Source: Niallia endozanthoxylica (lineage in GTDB: Bacteria; Bacillota; Bacilli; Bacillales; Cytobacillaceae). From it: a DNA stretch of 64,000 nt. The stretch spans positions 1-64,000 of the forward strand of contig NZ_VYKL01000004.1 of assembly GCF_008710145.1 (NCBI RefSeq), written 5' to 3'. The position numbers were made by a program, and so were the translations under genes. The notes below the pieces were generated by a model. It saw nothing but the letters and a program-made list of their open reading frames with translations. It did no database searches and had not been told where the DNA came from. The first letter of the stretch is position 1. Each line of letters begins with the position of its first letter. Below, one piece after another: positions 16,883 to 25,597 of this stretch.

Positions 16883-18457
16883 TTGATTCGTAATATCGAT
16901 AAATTGCTAAAGAAAAAAAAGGAAAAGAAGCCGACGGCATCAAACAATCAGGAAAATTCCAAGCCAAAAGAGGCTCTTTCAGGCAATTTAGATCAAGATG
17001 TCGATACCTTTCGTTCCATTTATCAAAATTGTTCAGATGTTGTATTTCGTTCTTTTTTTATTTCGGGACAAAAGAAAGCGATGCTCATTTATATTGAAGG
17101 ACTTTCAGATGTTGAGGGAATCGAGAATTTTGTACTTCTTCCTTTCATGAGAGAAATCAGTCCTTCTGGTTCCTTGAATGAATATCTCGAACATAAAATG
17201 CCTGTCTCGAAGGTGAAAAAAGTAAATACAGTGGCAGGATGTATTGAGTCGATTTCAAATGGAAATCCTCTTCTTTTATGTGAAGGAGATGTTAATGCTT
17301 ATTCCTTAGGTTTGGCTAAACGGGAGCAGCGATCGATTGAAGAACCCGTAGCTGAAGGGGGAATTAGAGGTTCACGAGAAGGGTTTACGGAATCGCTTGC
17401 GATAGGAACTTCTCTATTGCGGCGTATTATTAAAAGTCCTGCTCTTAAAATGCAATCGATGACAATTGGAAGTTATTCGAGAACAAATGTTGTACTTGCT
17501 TATATTGAGGGAGTTGCAGATAAAACACTGATTGAAGAAATCATGAATCGTCTGAATCGAATTAAAATTGATGGAATATTAGAGAGCGGGTATATTGAAG
17601 AAATGATTGAGGATAATCCCTATTCCCCTTTCCCGCAAATTATGACAACAGAACGGCCAGATATTGCTTGTTCTAATCTATTGGAGGGCCGGGCAGCCAT
17701 TCTAATAGAAGGAACTCCCTTTTGTTTAATTGCTCCTATTTCTTTTTTTTCTTTGCTTCAATCACATGAAGATTACTATCAACGATTTATGATAGGAACA
17801 GTCATTCGTTGGCTTCGTTATCTTTTTTTGGGAATCTCCCTATTGTTACCTTCATTATATGTGGCTGTTTTGACGTTTCATCAAGAAATGGTGCCCGCTC
17901 AATTGCTCCTTAGTATGGCAGCTTCCCGTGAAGCAGTTCCTTTTCCGGCCATTGTTGAAGCGCTGCTAATGGAAATTGCATTTGAGGCACTGCGGGAGGC
18001 AGGTATTCGATTACCGAAACAAATTGGTTCAGCTGTCAGCATTGTTGGGGCGCTCGTGATTGGTCAAGCGGCTGTTCAAGCAGGGTTGGTTTCAGCACCC
18101 ATGGTCATTATTGTAGCGATGACAGGAATCTCTTCCTTTATGGTTCCTCGATATATTGCTGGAATTGCGATTCGGATGCTGCGTTTTCCAATTATGCTGC
18201 TTGCCTCTACTTTAGGATTACTTGGCATCGTGATGGGAGTTATTGCTATAGCGATTCATTTATGCACCTTACGTTCCTTCGGTGTACCGTATTTATCGCC
18301 ACTAGCACCGCTAAAAGCCCGTGAGCTAAAAGACGTATTGTGGAGATCTCCTTTGTGGATGATGGATACGCGCCCACACCTTACCGGGGAATCCAATGTA
18401 TACCGTCAGGTTTCGGGACAGACACCAAGTCCGAAAAAGGGCGATAAAACAGAGTAA
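16883..18457 (+). CDS. Spore germination receptor, A subunit (GerA family)
   Basis: 524 residues. A soluble N-terminal part (SDVVFRSFFISGQKKAMLIYIEGL, cut here into its GerA-typical pieces SDVVFRSFF and AMLIYIEGL) is followed by a membrane region from about residue 310 (FLGISLLLPSLYVAVLTF) and a Pro/Arg-rich tail. A subunits lie in the spore inner membrane and, with B and C, form the nutrient-gated channel. The TTG start has GAGGGGG before it. It is the first gene of an A-C-D-B operon. The germinant is not predictable from sequence. Confidence 0.92.
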   Translation: MIRNIDKLLKKKKEKKPTASNNQENSKPKEALSGNLDQDVDTFRSIYQNCSDVVFRSFFISGQKKAMLIYIEGLSDVEGIENFVLLPFMREISPSGSLNEYLEHKMPVSKVKKVNTVAGCIESISNGNPLLLCEGDVNAYSLGLAKREQRSIEEPVAEGGIRGSREGFTESLAIGTSLLRRIIKSPALKMQSMTIGSYSRTNVVLAYIEGVADKTLIEEIMNRLNRIKIDGILESGYIEEMIEDNPYSPFPQIMTTERPDIACSNLLEGRAAILIEGTPFCLIAPISFFSLLQSHEDYYQRFMIGTVIRWLRYLFLGISLLLPSLYVAVLTFHQEMVPAQLLLSMAASREAVPFPAIVEALLMEIAFEALREAGIRLPKQIGSAVSIVGALVIGQAAVQAGLVSAPMVIIVAMTGISSFMVPRYIAGIAIRMLRFPIMLLASTLGLLGIVMGVIAIAIHLCTLRSFGVPYLSPLAPLKARELKDVLWRSPLWMMDTRPHLTGESNVYRQVSGQTPSPKKGDKTE

Positions 18458-18480
18458 AAAGCAGGGGAAGATGAACAAAC

Positions 18481-19695
18481 ATGATGGAAAGAGGCAATGG
18501 ACAATATTTCGTGAAAAGGATTCCGCTTGTGCTTTCAATTTGTATGTCAATCTTTGTCTTAAGTGGATGCTGGGATCGGGTGGAAGTCAATGACTTGGCG
18601 ATTATCACTGGAGCTGCCATCGATAAAGGTGGTGATAATCAAATTGAACTCTCCCTCCAAATCTTTATACCCAAAACATTAGGAAGCGGGGGAGGACAAG
18701 CTGGTGGAAGCGGAGGAGGGAAAATGACAGTCACTGCATCTCAAACAGGAAAAAATATTGCAGATGCTCTTTCAAAGCTTCAAGGGAAGATTCCTCGTGA
18801 AATTTTTTGGGGACAATGCAAAGTATTCGTAATTGGAGAAGAATTAGCGAAACAGGGAATTCAAGAGCAGATGGACTTTTTACTCCGTCATCCTGAGCCG
18901 AGGGGAAGAGCCTATGTCTATGTTAGTGAAGGGAAGGCAAAGACGATTCTTGAAGTAGTACCTAATCTAGAAAGGTATTCGGCAGAAGTTTTGCGGGAGA
19001 TAACAAATTATCGTATCGGGATGCAAATTACACTTCAGGACGTAGATGAAATGTTGACAGGCATAGCTCCAGCCGTTGCACTTCCATATGTTCATATTGA
19101 AAAAGAACAGACAAGTGAAGGAAAATCGCTTAAGTATGTTCATATTGATGGAACGGCTGTTTTCCACAAGGATCAAATGGTTGGAATCCTTACGGAAGCG
19201 GAAACTAGAGGTGTTTTATGGTTAAGAGATGAAATCAGAGGATATACAGTAAATGTCGGAATTGAAGGTGAGGAAGGGCTTGTGTCTTTGAATCCGGTAG
19301 CAGCACGTGTTCATTTGAATCCTCAAATTGAAGGGGATAAATGGAAAATGACTGTGGATGTGGATACAGAAGGAGCGATTGTCCAAAATGAAACGAATAT
19401 TAATTTTCATGATCCAAAGTTGTTGAAAAAGGTAGAACATGCCTATCAGAAAAGTATTGAAACTCGTATAGAAGAGGCCCTTAACCAAATACAGCATAAA
19501 TTGCATGCAGATATCGTTGGTTTTTCAAAAGAATTTTATCGAAAATATCCTAATGAATGGAAAAGAGTTGAAAACCGCTGGGATGAGATGTTTTCGGAAA
19601 TGGACATAACGATTAATGTTATGGCTCATATTCGCAGGGATGGTTATATCAATGAGCCAGGAGCAATGACAAAAGAAGAGGTGAAAGAAAAGTGA
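18481..19695 (+). CDS. Spore germination receptor, C subunit (lipoprotein)
   Basis: 404 residues with a lipoprotein signal whose lipobox LSGC puts the lipidated Cys at about residue 30, then CWDRVEVNDLAIITG, the hallmark start of mature Ger(x)C. A Gly/Ser-rich loop (near residues 67-80) is a lineage feature. The GerC domain reaches the C-terminus. It follows the A gene by 23 bases and overlaps the small D gene by four bases. Confidence 0.92.
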   Translation: MMERGNGQYFVKRIPLVLSICMSIFVLSGCWDRVEVNDLAIITGAAIDKGGDNQIELSLQIFIPKTLGSGGGQAGGSGGGKMTVTASQTGKNIADALSKLQGKIPREIFWGQCKVFVIGEELAKQGIQEQMDFLLRHPEPRGRAYVYVSEGKAKTILEVVPNLERYSAEVLREITNYRIGMQITLQDVDEMLTGIAPAVALPYVHIEKEQTSEGKSLKYVHIDGTAVFHKDQMVGILTEAETRGVLWLRDEIRGYTVNVGIEGEEGLVSLNPVAARVHLNPQIEGDKWKMTVDVDTEGAIVQNETNINFHDPKLLKKVEHAYQKSIETRIEEALNQIQHKLHADIVGFSKEFYRKYPNEWKRVENRWDEMFSEMDITINVMAHIRRDGYINEPGAMTKEEVKEK

Positions 19696-19913
19696 GATGG
19701 GGAGCATTTTTCGGAACGACACTTATTATTACCATACTTATTTTCATGCAATGGCCAAAAATTAAAAAATACTCTAAAAAAGAAAAATTGGTCTTTTTCA
19801 TTCTGCTTTTTATCGGTTGGGGATTATCTCTGTTCGATCTTCCGCATATAGCGGGGCCAACGACATGGATGAAAGTAATTTTCAAACCATTTGCACCGCT
19901 CATAGAGTCATAA
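19692..19913 (+). CDS. Small membrane D subunit of the ger operon
   Basis: 73 residues, two predicted membrane helices (about 4-21 and 32-52) separated by a Lys-rich loop (KIKKYSKKEK). The GTG start overlaps the gerC-type stop, with GAGGTGAAAGAAAAG just before it, so it is translationally coupled. Small D proteins such as GerKD (also 73 residues) occur in some ger operons and modulate receptor activity. The identification rests on size, topology and position. Confidence 0.75.
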   Translation: MRWGAFFGTTLIITILIFMQWPKIKKYSKKEKLVFFILLFIGWGLSLFDLPHIAGPTTWMKVIFKPFAPLIES

Positions 19914-19953
19914 AAACAATCATTTTATTATTTAGCACAAGGAAGGAAAAAGG

Positions 19954-21042
19954 ATGGAGAAAGAAAAAATTTCATCGCTTCAGATGGCAATCATGTTATA
20001 CCCTTCTATTATTGCTACGAGTATTATTTCTGTGCCAAGTATTATAGCGAAATATGCAAAGAATGATTTATGGATCTCACCGATTCTCGCGTCTGTTATC
20101 GGATTTGCGACCGTTTATATTGCCTATGAATTACATAAACGGTATCCGAAACAAACGGTGATTCAATTCAGCGAACAGATTGTGGGTCGGTTTGCTGGAA
20201 GAATAATCAGTTTAATGATTCTTAGCTTTTATATTTCAGGTACTGGGCATATCATTAGAGGGTACAGTGAATTTATTGTTGGTTCTTTTTTAATTAATAC
20301 ACCGATTAGTGTCATTATGACAACGATGGTAATTCTTTGCGCATTTGCTGTGCAAGGAGGAATTGAAGTAATAGGGAGACTTGCTCAGTTATTTTTACCT
20401 GTGTTTATCCTGCCGATTCTTATTTTTTTCATTTTATTAAGCCCTGACTATGATATGAAAAATATATTTCCAATATTAAGTGAAGGAATCATGCCTCCAA
20501 TCCAGGGCGCAATCGTACCAGGGGGGTGGTATTCGGAATTTTTCCTGATTATTTTTCTTCTGCCCTTCTTAACAGATGGAAATAAAGCTAGAAAATATGG
20601 GATGATATCTGTTTTAGCCGTAATGGTGACGTTGGTTATGGTTAATTTGGCTGTTCTTTTTGTGCTAGGGCCAACAACCCCTTCTAAAAATTTTCCTTTA
20701 ATGAATGCCACGCGATATATTAGTATTGCGGAATTTTTTGAAAACCTGGAATCCATTGCTATGGCTATTTGGATTGTAGGTGCTTTTATTAAAATCTCTG
20801 TCTTTTATTATGCGACTGTTTTAGGCACTGCACAGTGGTTAAACCTTTCGAACTACCGGGTCGTTATATGGCCATTTGCGATTATTTTTATAGAATTTGC
20901 TTTTTGGTCAATACCTAGTTCGGCAGAATATACAGCTTATCTTACATCGGTAGTTCCTTTTTATGGACCCTTGGTACAGACTATTATTCCATTGTTTTTA
21001 TTGTTGATTGCGATTGTACGCAAGAAATTAACAGCAAATTGA
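19954..21042 (+). CDS. Spore germination receptor, B subunit (GerAB-type permease)
   Basis: 362 residues with about ten membrane helices, in the endospore-germination branch of the amino acid/polyamine/organocation superfamily. The start KISSLQMAIMLYPSIIATSI and the WYSEFFLIIFLLPFL helix are typical. B subunits hold the germinant-binding pocket. AGGAAGGAAAAAGG precedes the ATG. It is the last gene of the operon; no clear terminator follows within 110 bases. Confidence 0.9.
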   Translation: MEKEKISSLQMAIMLYPSIIATSIISVPSIIAKYAKNDLWISPILASVIGFATVYIAYELHKRYPKQTVIQFSEQIVGRFAGRIISLMILSFYISGTGHIIRGYSEFIVGSFLINTPISVIMTTMVILCAFAVQGGIEVIGRLAQLFLPVFILPILIFFILLSPDYDMKNIFPILSEGIMPPIQGAIVPGGWYSEFFLIIFLLPFLTDGNKARKYGMISVLAVMVTLVMVNLAVLFVLGPTTPSKNFPLMNATRYISIAEFFENLESIAMAIWIVGAFIKISVFYYATVLGTAQWLNLSNYRVVIWPFAIIFIEFAFWSIPSSAEYTAYLTSVVPFYGPLVQTIIPLFLLLIAIVRKKLTAN

Positions 21043-21156
21043 ATCAAGCCGTGGCTGTCCCTTTCTTAAGCTTCAAATAATAAAAGGAACGGTAGTAAAG
21101 CCTATTAACAGATTAATTATTAGTCTTATTATAATATTTTTAGTTGGAGGTACTAT

Positions 21157-21528
21157 TTGTTTAACAAAAAGAACAATACAAACCACTACGAAGAAGCACC
21201 ATTTGCAGCTGGAATGAATTTTGATTTTGAAGAGGTAGACCCTTTTTTAAGACGTCTATCATCCTCAATTTTAGATTCAGGTTTTAGTCAAGATGATATC
21301 AATACTATTCAATCTGAAATTAACACAATGAAAGAAGATAACGAAGTAAAAGAAATTGGAATCTTTGATGTTATTTATAAAGGACAACCGACAAAGATAC
21401 GGATTCAAGCTGAAATTCATATTGAGGATGTTGACAAAGAGATTGTTCTATATATGTTTAGTATTCAAGAATTAGTTGACATCATAGACGAGGAAATGCT
21501 GAAAACGGAAGAAGAACGGGAATTTTAA
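21157..21528 (+). CDS. Small acidic protein of unknown function
   Basis: 123 residues, rich in Glu and Asp, no membrane segment. It appears to have an alpha-helical first half (FLRRLSSSILDSGFSQDD) and a beta-strand second half (KIRIQAEIHIEDVDKEIVLY). The TTG start follows GGAGGT with good spacing. The family was not recognised. It is downstream of the ger operon and could be co-transcribed, but the 115-base gap allows a separate promoter. Confidence 0.6.
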   Translation: MFNKKNNTNHYEEAPFAAGMNFDFEEVDPFLRRLSSSILDSGFSQDDINTIQSEINTMKEDNEVKEIGIFDVIYKGQPTKIRIQAEIHIEDVDKEIVLYMFSIQELVDIIDEEMLKTEEEREF

Positions 21529-21592
21529 GTGAAAAGTTTCGCAATATCTATTTTGGATTAGATAAACAAGAGGGAGACGATCTTTAGTCAAG

Positions 21593-21772
21593 GAAAAAAG
21601 AACGTTCTCCCATGAAAAGCCATCTAAAAGAAAGAAACCAATAGAGGAATTAAAAGAAGCCTTATAAGTTGAAATAGAGCAGATACGCATGGAGAATGCG
21701 CATTTAAAAAAAGTGACAGGTCTTAATTTAGAAGAAAATGGTACTTTGGGCTTATTAGAAATACATTTTATC
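21593..21772 (+). pseudogene. Remnant of an IS3-family orfA transposase gene
   Basis: A frame with one internal TAA (21665-21667) reads RKKPIEELKEAL, stop, then VEIEQIRMENAHLKKVTGL. The E-x-x-RMEN-A-x-LKK pattern is the leucine-zipper end of IS3 OrfA proteins. No orfB or terminal repeats remain. It abuts the 3' end of the 525-residue gene and suggests past transposition at this border. Confidence 0.5.
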
Positions 21773-23349
21773 TACAGCTTAATTTCCTTATTAGCAATTT
21801 TAATTTTTATATCTTCGAAGACAGCCTTCTTCCGGCTGTTCTTTTTAGTAAAAAGGATGGCGCGATCCCAGATAACATCAAAAAGTGCTGGACCAACGAG
21901 AGTTTGTTTATCAACATAGATTCTAAAGATGATAGAAGCGTCCTGATGATTATCCACTCCGTAGGCCGTTCCATTCGGGTTGCCAGTACTATACGGTACA
22001 ATAATATCCATTCCTTGTTCATCAATGTTTCTCGACATTCTGCACACATAATAGAACGTTTCGTTTTCGTAGCCTTCCGGGAAAAGTTCGGCTGCAGTGC
22101 CTTTGAATTCAGTGGTTGTGTTCGCTACAGCTACACCATTAAAATGCTCAGCTCCATAGAAGCTTGCATTGGAAAAGACCGCTTTTCCGGTTTGTTCATG
22201 GTTCACACCATAAAGGATCAGAAAATCATCATCCGATTTGAATTGAAAATAATCTGACTCAATGTAGATGGCATCCCTGTTATCCGCCCAGACATTTACA
22301 TCATTTAAGATAGCCTCAAATCCCTCCACAATCGCTAGGTCAAAATTCAGGTCAACATGATCAAATTCTTCACTTCCATATTTGGCAAGAATCTGATTCC
22401 TGAGGTAATCCAGTTCATATCTTGCATAAGGCAGAATTTGAAATTCCGTGGTGCCTGTCTCCTTGATTTTAAGATTTGGAATGGGCCAAGGGGTTAGACT
22501 CTTGTAAGGTGTTTTAGGTGTTACTCGAAACACCTTCATGTAGCGGCTTAGATTATTCAGATATTGATCTCCGATGAATTTTTCGGCCCAAATGACGGCT
22601 CTCATAATATATGAAAAGGTATCCTTTCCCTTCTCAAGACCCATGTTTACCAAACCCGCTGGAATATTATCATCATTCATGATGCCCGGATCAAAGCCTG
22701 CTCCTGCCAGCGCATCACGCATTTGCTTATTTACACTCTGATCGGCTGTAGTAATAATAATCGTTGCACTGTTAAAAGGGCTGCCAGCTGTTCCTCCCTG
22801 CGTATTCTCCGTCCAAATGTTGAAATTATTTAATTGATCGCCAAGGCCTCCAAATACACCATGATAAAAACCTGTTTCCGCATCGCCTGCTGTAACCTCC
22901 TCGTCGCTGTAATCCTTGCCAGGTTTATTCTCAACAAAGCCAAGATAGCTCCGAAATCCGAAATAAACAGCCTGCGGAGGTGTCTGACCAATCATGACAA
23001 TGGCTTCATCAGGCCGCAGTTTATAAGTAAATCCAGGTGCTACATAATTAAGATTAGGAGGATAATTAGTAGGATCATCCGGGTTATATCCAAGTGGAGG
23101 TTTCTGTCCTTCGGATGGATGTTGATTAGGAGCTGGCGGCAGCAAAACGGGCGAATAGGGAGCACCCGCATGATTTCCCATAGCATTATCCACAACACCT
23201 TCACTCACAAGCTTTAATACGTCTATATACCTTAATTCCCCTTCCTGTATAATAAAACCTCTCTCTTCTAATGTTGAGATAAACCTATTTATATTATCAT
23301 TATGATCAGTAAACTCATTCATCATTGGGTTTTGATACATCCATGTCAT
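21772..23349 (-). CDS. 525-residue protein of unknown function
   Basis: Soluble, no signal peptide. A Pro/Asn-rich segment (residues about 60-105, APYSPVLLPPAPNQHP) is followed by a long globular part with GFRSYLGFVENKPGKDY and many aromatic residues. The start follows AGGAGATGAC. The family was not recognised. The two FG/YFGF-type patches and an RMSRN segment do not identify an activity. It diverges from the next gene across 170 bases and may have arrived with the adjoining IS3 remnant. Confidence 0.7.
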   Translation of the reverse strand: MTWMYQNPMMNEFTDHNDNINRFISTLEERGFIIQEGELRYIDVLKLVSEGVVDNAMGNHAGAPYSPVLLPPAPNQHPSEGQKPPLGYNPDDPTNYPPNLNYVAPGFTYKLRPDEAIVMIGQTPPQAVYFGFRSYLGFVENKPGKDYSDEEVTAGDAETGFYHGVFGGLGDQLNNFNIWTENTQGGTAGSPFNSATIIITTADQSVNKQMRDALAGAGFDPGIMNDDNIPAGLVNMGLEKGKDTFSYIMRAVIWAEKFIGDQYLNNLSRYMKVFRVTPKTPYKSLTPWPIPNLKIKETGTTEFQILPYARYELDYLRNQILAKYGSEEFDHVDLNFDLAIVEGFEAILNDVNVWADNRDAIYIESDYFQFKSDDDFLILYGVNHEQTGKAVFSNASFYGAEHFNGVAVANTTTEFKGTAAELFPEGYENETFYYVCRMSRNIDEQGMDIIVPYSTGNPNGTAYGVDNHQDASIIFRIYVDKQTLVGPALFDVIWDRAILFTKKNSRKKAVFEDIKIKIANKEIKL

Positions 23350-23519
23350 CTCCTTACTAACTGTGAAAGCCCTGATAATAAGAATATGAAAATGGAGAAA
23401 AGTTGGTGCTATACGTATTGTTGACTCTGGCTATGAGCACATGAAATAAACGACATTCCTTCGTTCCTTCATGTCATGACCTTCATATACTACAATAAAT
23501 CATTTTAGGAGGTCATACG

Positions 23520-24311
23520 TTGAATGACTATCCCTATCTATACATGAATCCTTATAGGAATCCTTACGTTCATTCAGGCTATAGGTCTCATGCTGCTGCT
23601 AGACAGAATAGGTATATCCTCGATAAACAAATAGGAGATGTAAACGGTGACAGCATACCGGATATCGTGTACCTAGTAGGTGAAAAGAATGAGAAACCTT
23701 TTTATGAAAAAATAAAAGTTATCGTCCAGGACGGCAAGACCAGGCTGTGGTATGTGATTCCCTTGGATTCCCAATACAGTATGGCCTATACTCCATGGCT
23801 GATTCTTGCCAGCTTTGCTAACGTAAATAGAAATGAAATAATGGTGAATCTCCCTGTTGGAGGAAGCGGGGCGCTAACCTATTACTATGTCATCTCTTTT
23901 CTCAATAATCAGGCAGAATATATACTTGGTCCTGAACAGTTTATGAACCTTTCGGATACCCTGGGCTTTGAAGTAATCTATTTGGATCATTATCGAGTAC
24001 TTGTGAAAAGTGAAACACTCAATCAGTCCTATACACTGGATATTAGCGCCAGAAAGGAAGTATATGAAGGAAGTGTTTATGACAAGGATGGCAAGCTTAT
24101 CAAACCCCAAGAGGGATTTGTCATTGATCTACCGCATCTGTATCCCATCAAAATAGACGGAAGTGTGCCTTATAAGCTGGAAGCGCAGCATGATATAGCA
24201 GGAACATCACATGCGGACCGGCTTGGATCTATCGTTTTATACTGGAAATATAAGGGGGATAATCAATCCTGGGTGTTAGATCCTAAGATGTTTTTTGTCA
24301 CTCTTCAGTAA
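23520..24311 (+). CDS. Unknown protein with an FG-GAP/VCBS-like calcium-loop segment
   Basis: 263 residues. A Tyr/Pro/Asn-rich N-terminus (DYPYLYMNPYRNPYVHSGYR), like those of spore-surface proteins, is followed by IGDVNGDSIPDIVYLVG. The DxNxDxxxD calcium loop is typical of FG-GAP/VCBS repeats and matches a VCBS-type bacillus family. The TTG start has AGGAGG eight bases before it. A role at the spore or cell surface is inferred from composition only. Confidence 0.65.
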   Translation: MNDYPYLYMNPYRNPYVHSGYRSHAAARQNRYILDKQIGDVNGDSIPDIVYLVGEKNEKPFYEKIKVIVQDGKTRLWYVIPLDSQYSMAYTPWLILASFANVNRNEIMVNLPVGGSGALTYYYVISFLNNQAEYILGPEQFMNLSDTLGFEVIYLDHYRVLVKSETLNQSYTLDISARKEVYEGSVYDKDGKLIKPQEGFVIDLPHLYPIKIDGSVPYKLEAQHDIAGTSHADRLGSIVLYWKYKGDNQSWVLDPKMFFVTLQ

Positions 24312-24349
24312 TTGAATATGTAATATTTGAGTGAAAAGGGGGGGATTTC

Positions 24350-24589
24350 ATGCCTTGGCAGCAAAAAATAGGGTACTTGTTAGGTCAGCCGGTAGGAATT
24401 TCGTTTATGGATGGTACAGGAACCTCAGGGGTCTTATGTGATGCATATGGTGGCAGCTTGTACATCATGGAGTATTTATATCAGTCACAATTTGCAATTA
24501 AGCATTATAGTTACAGCATGATTCAGGATATTCATCTTTTTCCAGGCTGTCATAATCAGCAGCAAACTAACGGTTCAGTAGTCTATTAA
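24350..24589 (+). CDS. Small Tyr/Gln-rich protein, unknown function
   Basis: 79 residues after an AAGGGGGGG ribosome site. The front half (GQPVGISFMDGTGTSGVLCD) resembles a small beta-barrel; the end is Gln/Asn-rich. It follows the FG-GAP-like gene by 38 bases and probably belongs to the same operon. No family assigned; a spore-coat-type protein is one possibility. Confidence 0.6.
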   Translation: MPWQQKIGYLLGQPVGISFMDGTGTSGVLCDAYGGSLYIMEYLYQSQFAIKHYSYSMIQDIHLFPGCHNQQQTNGSVVY

Positions 24590-24630
24590 CCTAAGAGGGA
24601 AAGAGATTTGCTTTTTCAATTAGATAGAAA

Positions 24631-24670
24631 AACCTAATATCAAACAAAATGATTTGTTAGATATTGGGTT
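24631..24670. terminator. Bidirectional terminator
   Basis: AACCTAATATC / GATATTGGGTT with A's and T's on the two sides. It can close the plus-strand pair before it and the broken minus-strand gene after it. Confidence 0.75.
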
Positions 24671-24675
24671 ATATT

Positions 24676-24866
24676 TTATTTTCTTTGGACAGGCGTCATA
24701 CTATTGAAATTTTGATCAAATGTATCTATTAGTGATAAAAACATATTCCATTTATCAATATCACTCTCATAACATACATAAGTTTTAGCCAAGTTGGGGT
24801 ATCAATGATGTTTCCCTTTTTTTGTTTTTTATTATCCTTGTCCAAACCATTTTTATCAAATTTCAT
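24676..24866 (-). pseudogene. Frameshifted small gene
   Basis: On the minus strand an ATG opens MKFDKNGLDKDNKK...NIIDTPTW. After a one-base slip near a CCCC run the neighbouring frame continues LAKTYVCYESDIDKW...FNSMTPVQRK to a stop, giving about 63 codons over 191 bases. Both halves have protein-like composition and a terminator follows. There is no clear ribosome site. Either a recently broken gene or a sequencing error; family unknown. Confidence 0.4.
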
Positions 24867-24894
24867 ACACTTAAGAAAGGAGTGATGATTTCTT

Positions 24895-25437
24895 ATGCAA
24901 TCGTTTAATCATGATGATCGATTGAGTAAAGTTGTAAACATACCTAACCCCTTGTATCAATCTTTACAGGGGAGATATTTTGTTGGACAAACGGAACACA
25001 TTCGTTTCGGAAAAGGAAAAAATGCGTGGGGAGGCTTGGTTAACCCGTTTAAATCGGATGTCAATTTGTTTGTCAATGCGTTTACAATAACTAATCATTC
25101 TAATCAACCTGTTGAAGCTGAAATTTGGTTTAATTCTATTCCTCCTGGGAATCCGATGATTTCGAAAAATGTAACACCCGCAAACACAGCCCTTTCACCG
25201 CTTCCAAAGCCCGAAGGTAGAATCGCCTATGATGAAATGGTTGAAGGATTTCCGAGAAAAGGAGTCATGGCATTTAGGCGGATTGTCCCCCCGCAAAGTA
25301 CGTTAGCCAGTGATGAAGATGGAAAATTTATTTTCCCGCCAGGCGGGTCATTTATTATTTTTCTAGTTTCACCAAACAATGAGATCATTCAAGCGGAAGT
25401 GGCATTTGGCTGGTTTGAAAAAAATAAAAGGGAATAG
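24895..25437 (+). CDS. Probable DUF6143-type protein
   Basis: 180 residues, soluble, with a beta-rich middle (LFVNAFTITNHSNQPVEAEIWF) and a C-terminal PPGGSFIIFLVSP segment. The overall pattern, a WGGL...NPF block followed by N-x-S-x-x-P-V-E, recalls a small uncharacterised firmicute family that I believe is DUF6143; this is recalled, not checked. AAGGAGTGATG precedes the ATG. It stands alone before the converging ahpF. Confidence 0.6.
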   Translation: MQSFNHDDRLSKVVNIPNPLYQSLQGRYFVGQTEHIRFGKGKNAWGGLVNPFKSDVNLFVNAFTITNHSNQPVEAEIWFNSIPPGNPMISKNVTPANTALSPLPKPEGRIAYDEMVEGFPRKGVMAFRRIVPPQSTLASDEDGKFIFPPGGSFIIFLVSPNNEIIQAEVAFGWFEKNKRE

Positions 25438-25556
25438 TGTGATAAGACAATTAACTAAAATACAAACTGTTTAGAAACACTTTGGAGATGTGAAGTGCTG
25501 TTCAAGCATCTCGAAAATCGATGCAACTTCTAATGAAGTAACAGAGGAAACAAAAA

Positions 25557-25590
25557 AAGCCGCTCCTCATTTAATAGAGAAGAGCGGCTT
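25557..25590 (-). terminator. ahpF terminator
   Basis: AAGCCGCTC / GAGCGGCTT stem; on the minus strand it is followed by a run of T's, eight bases after the ahpF stop. Confidence 0.88.
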
Positions 25591-25597
25591 CATTATG

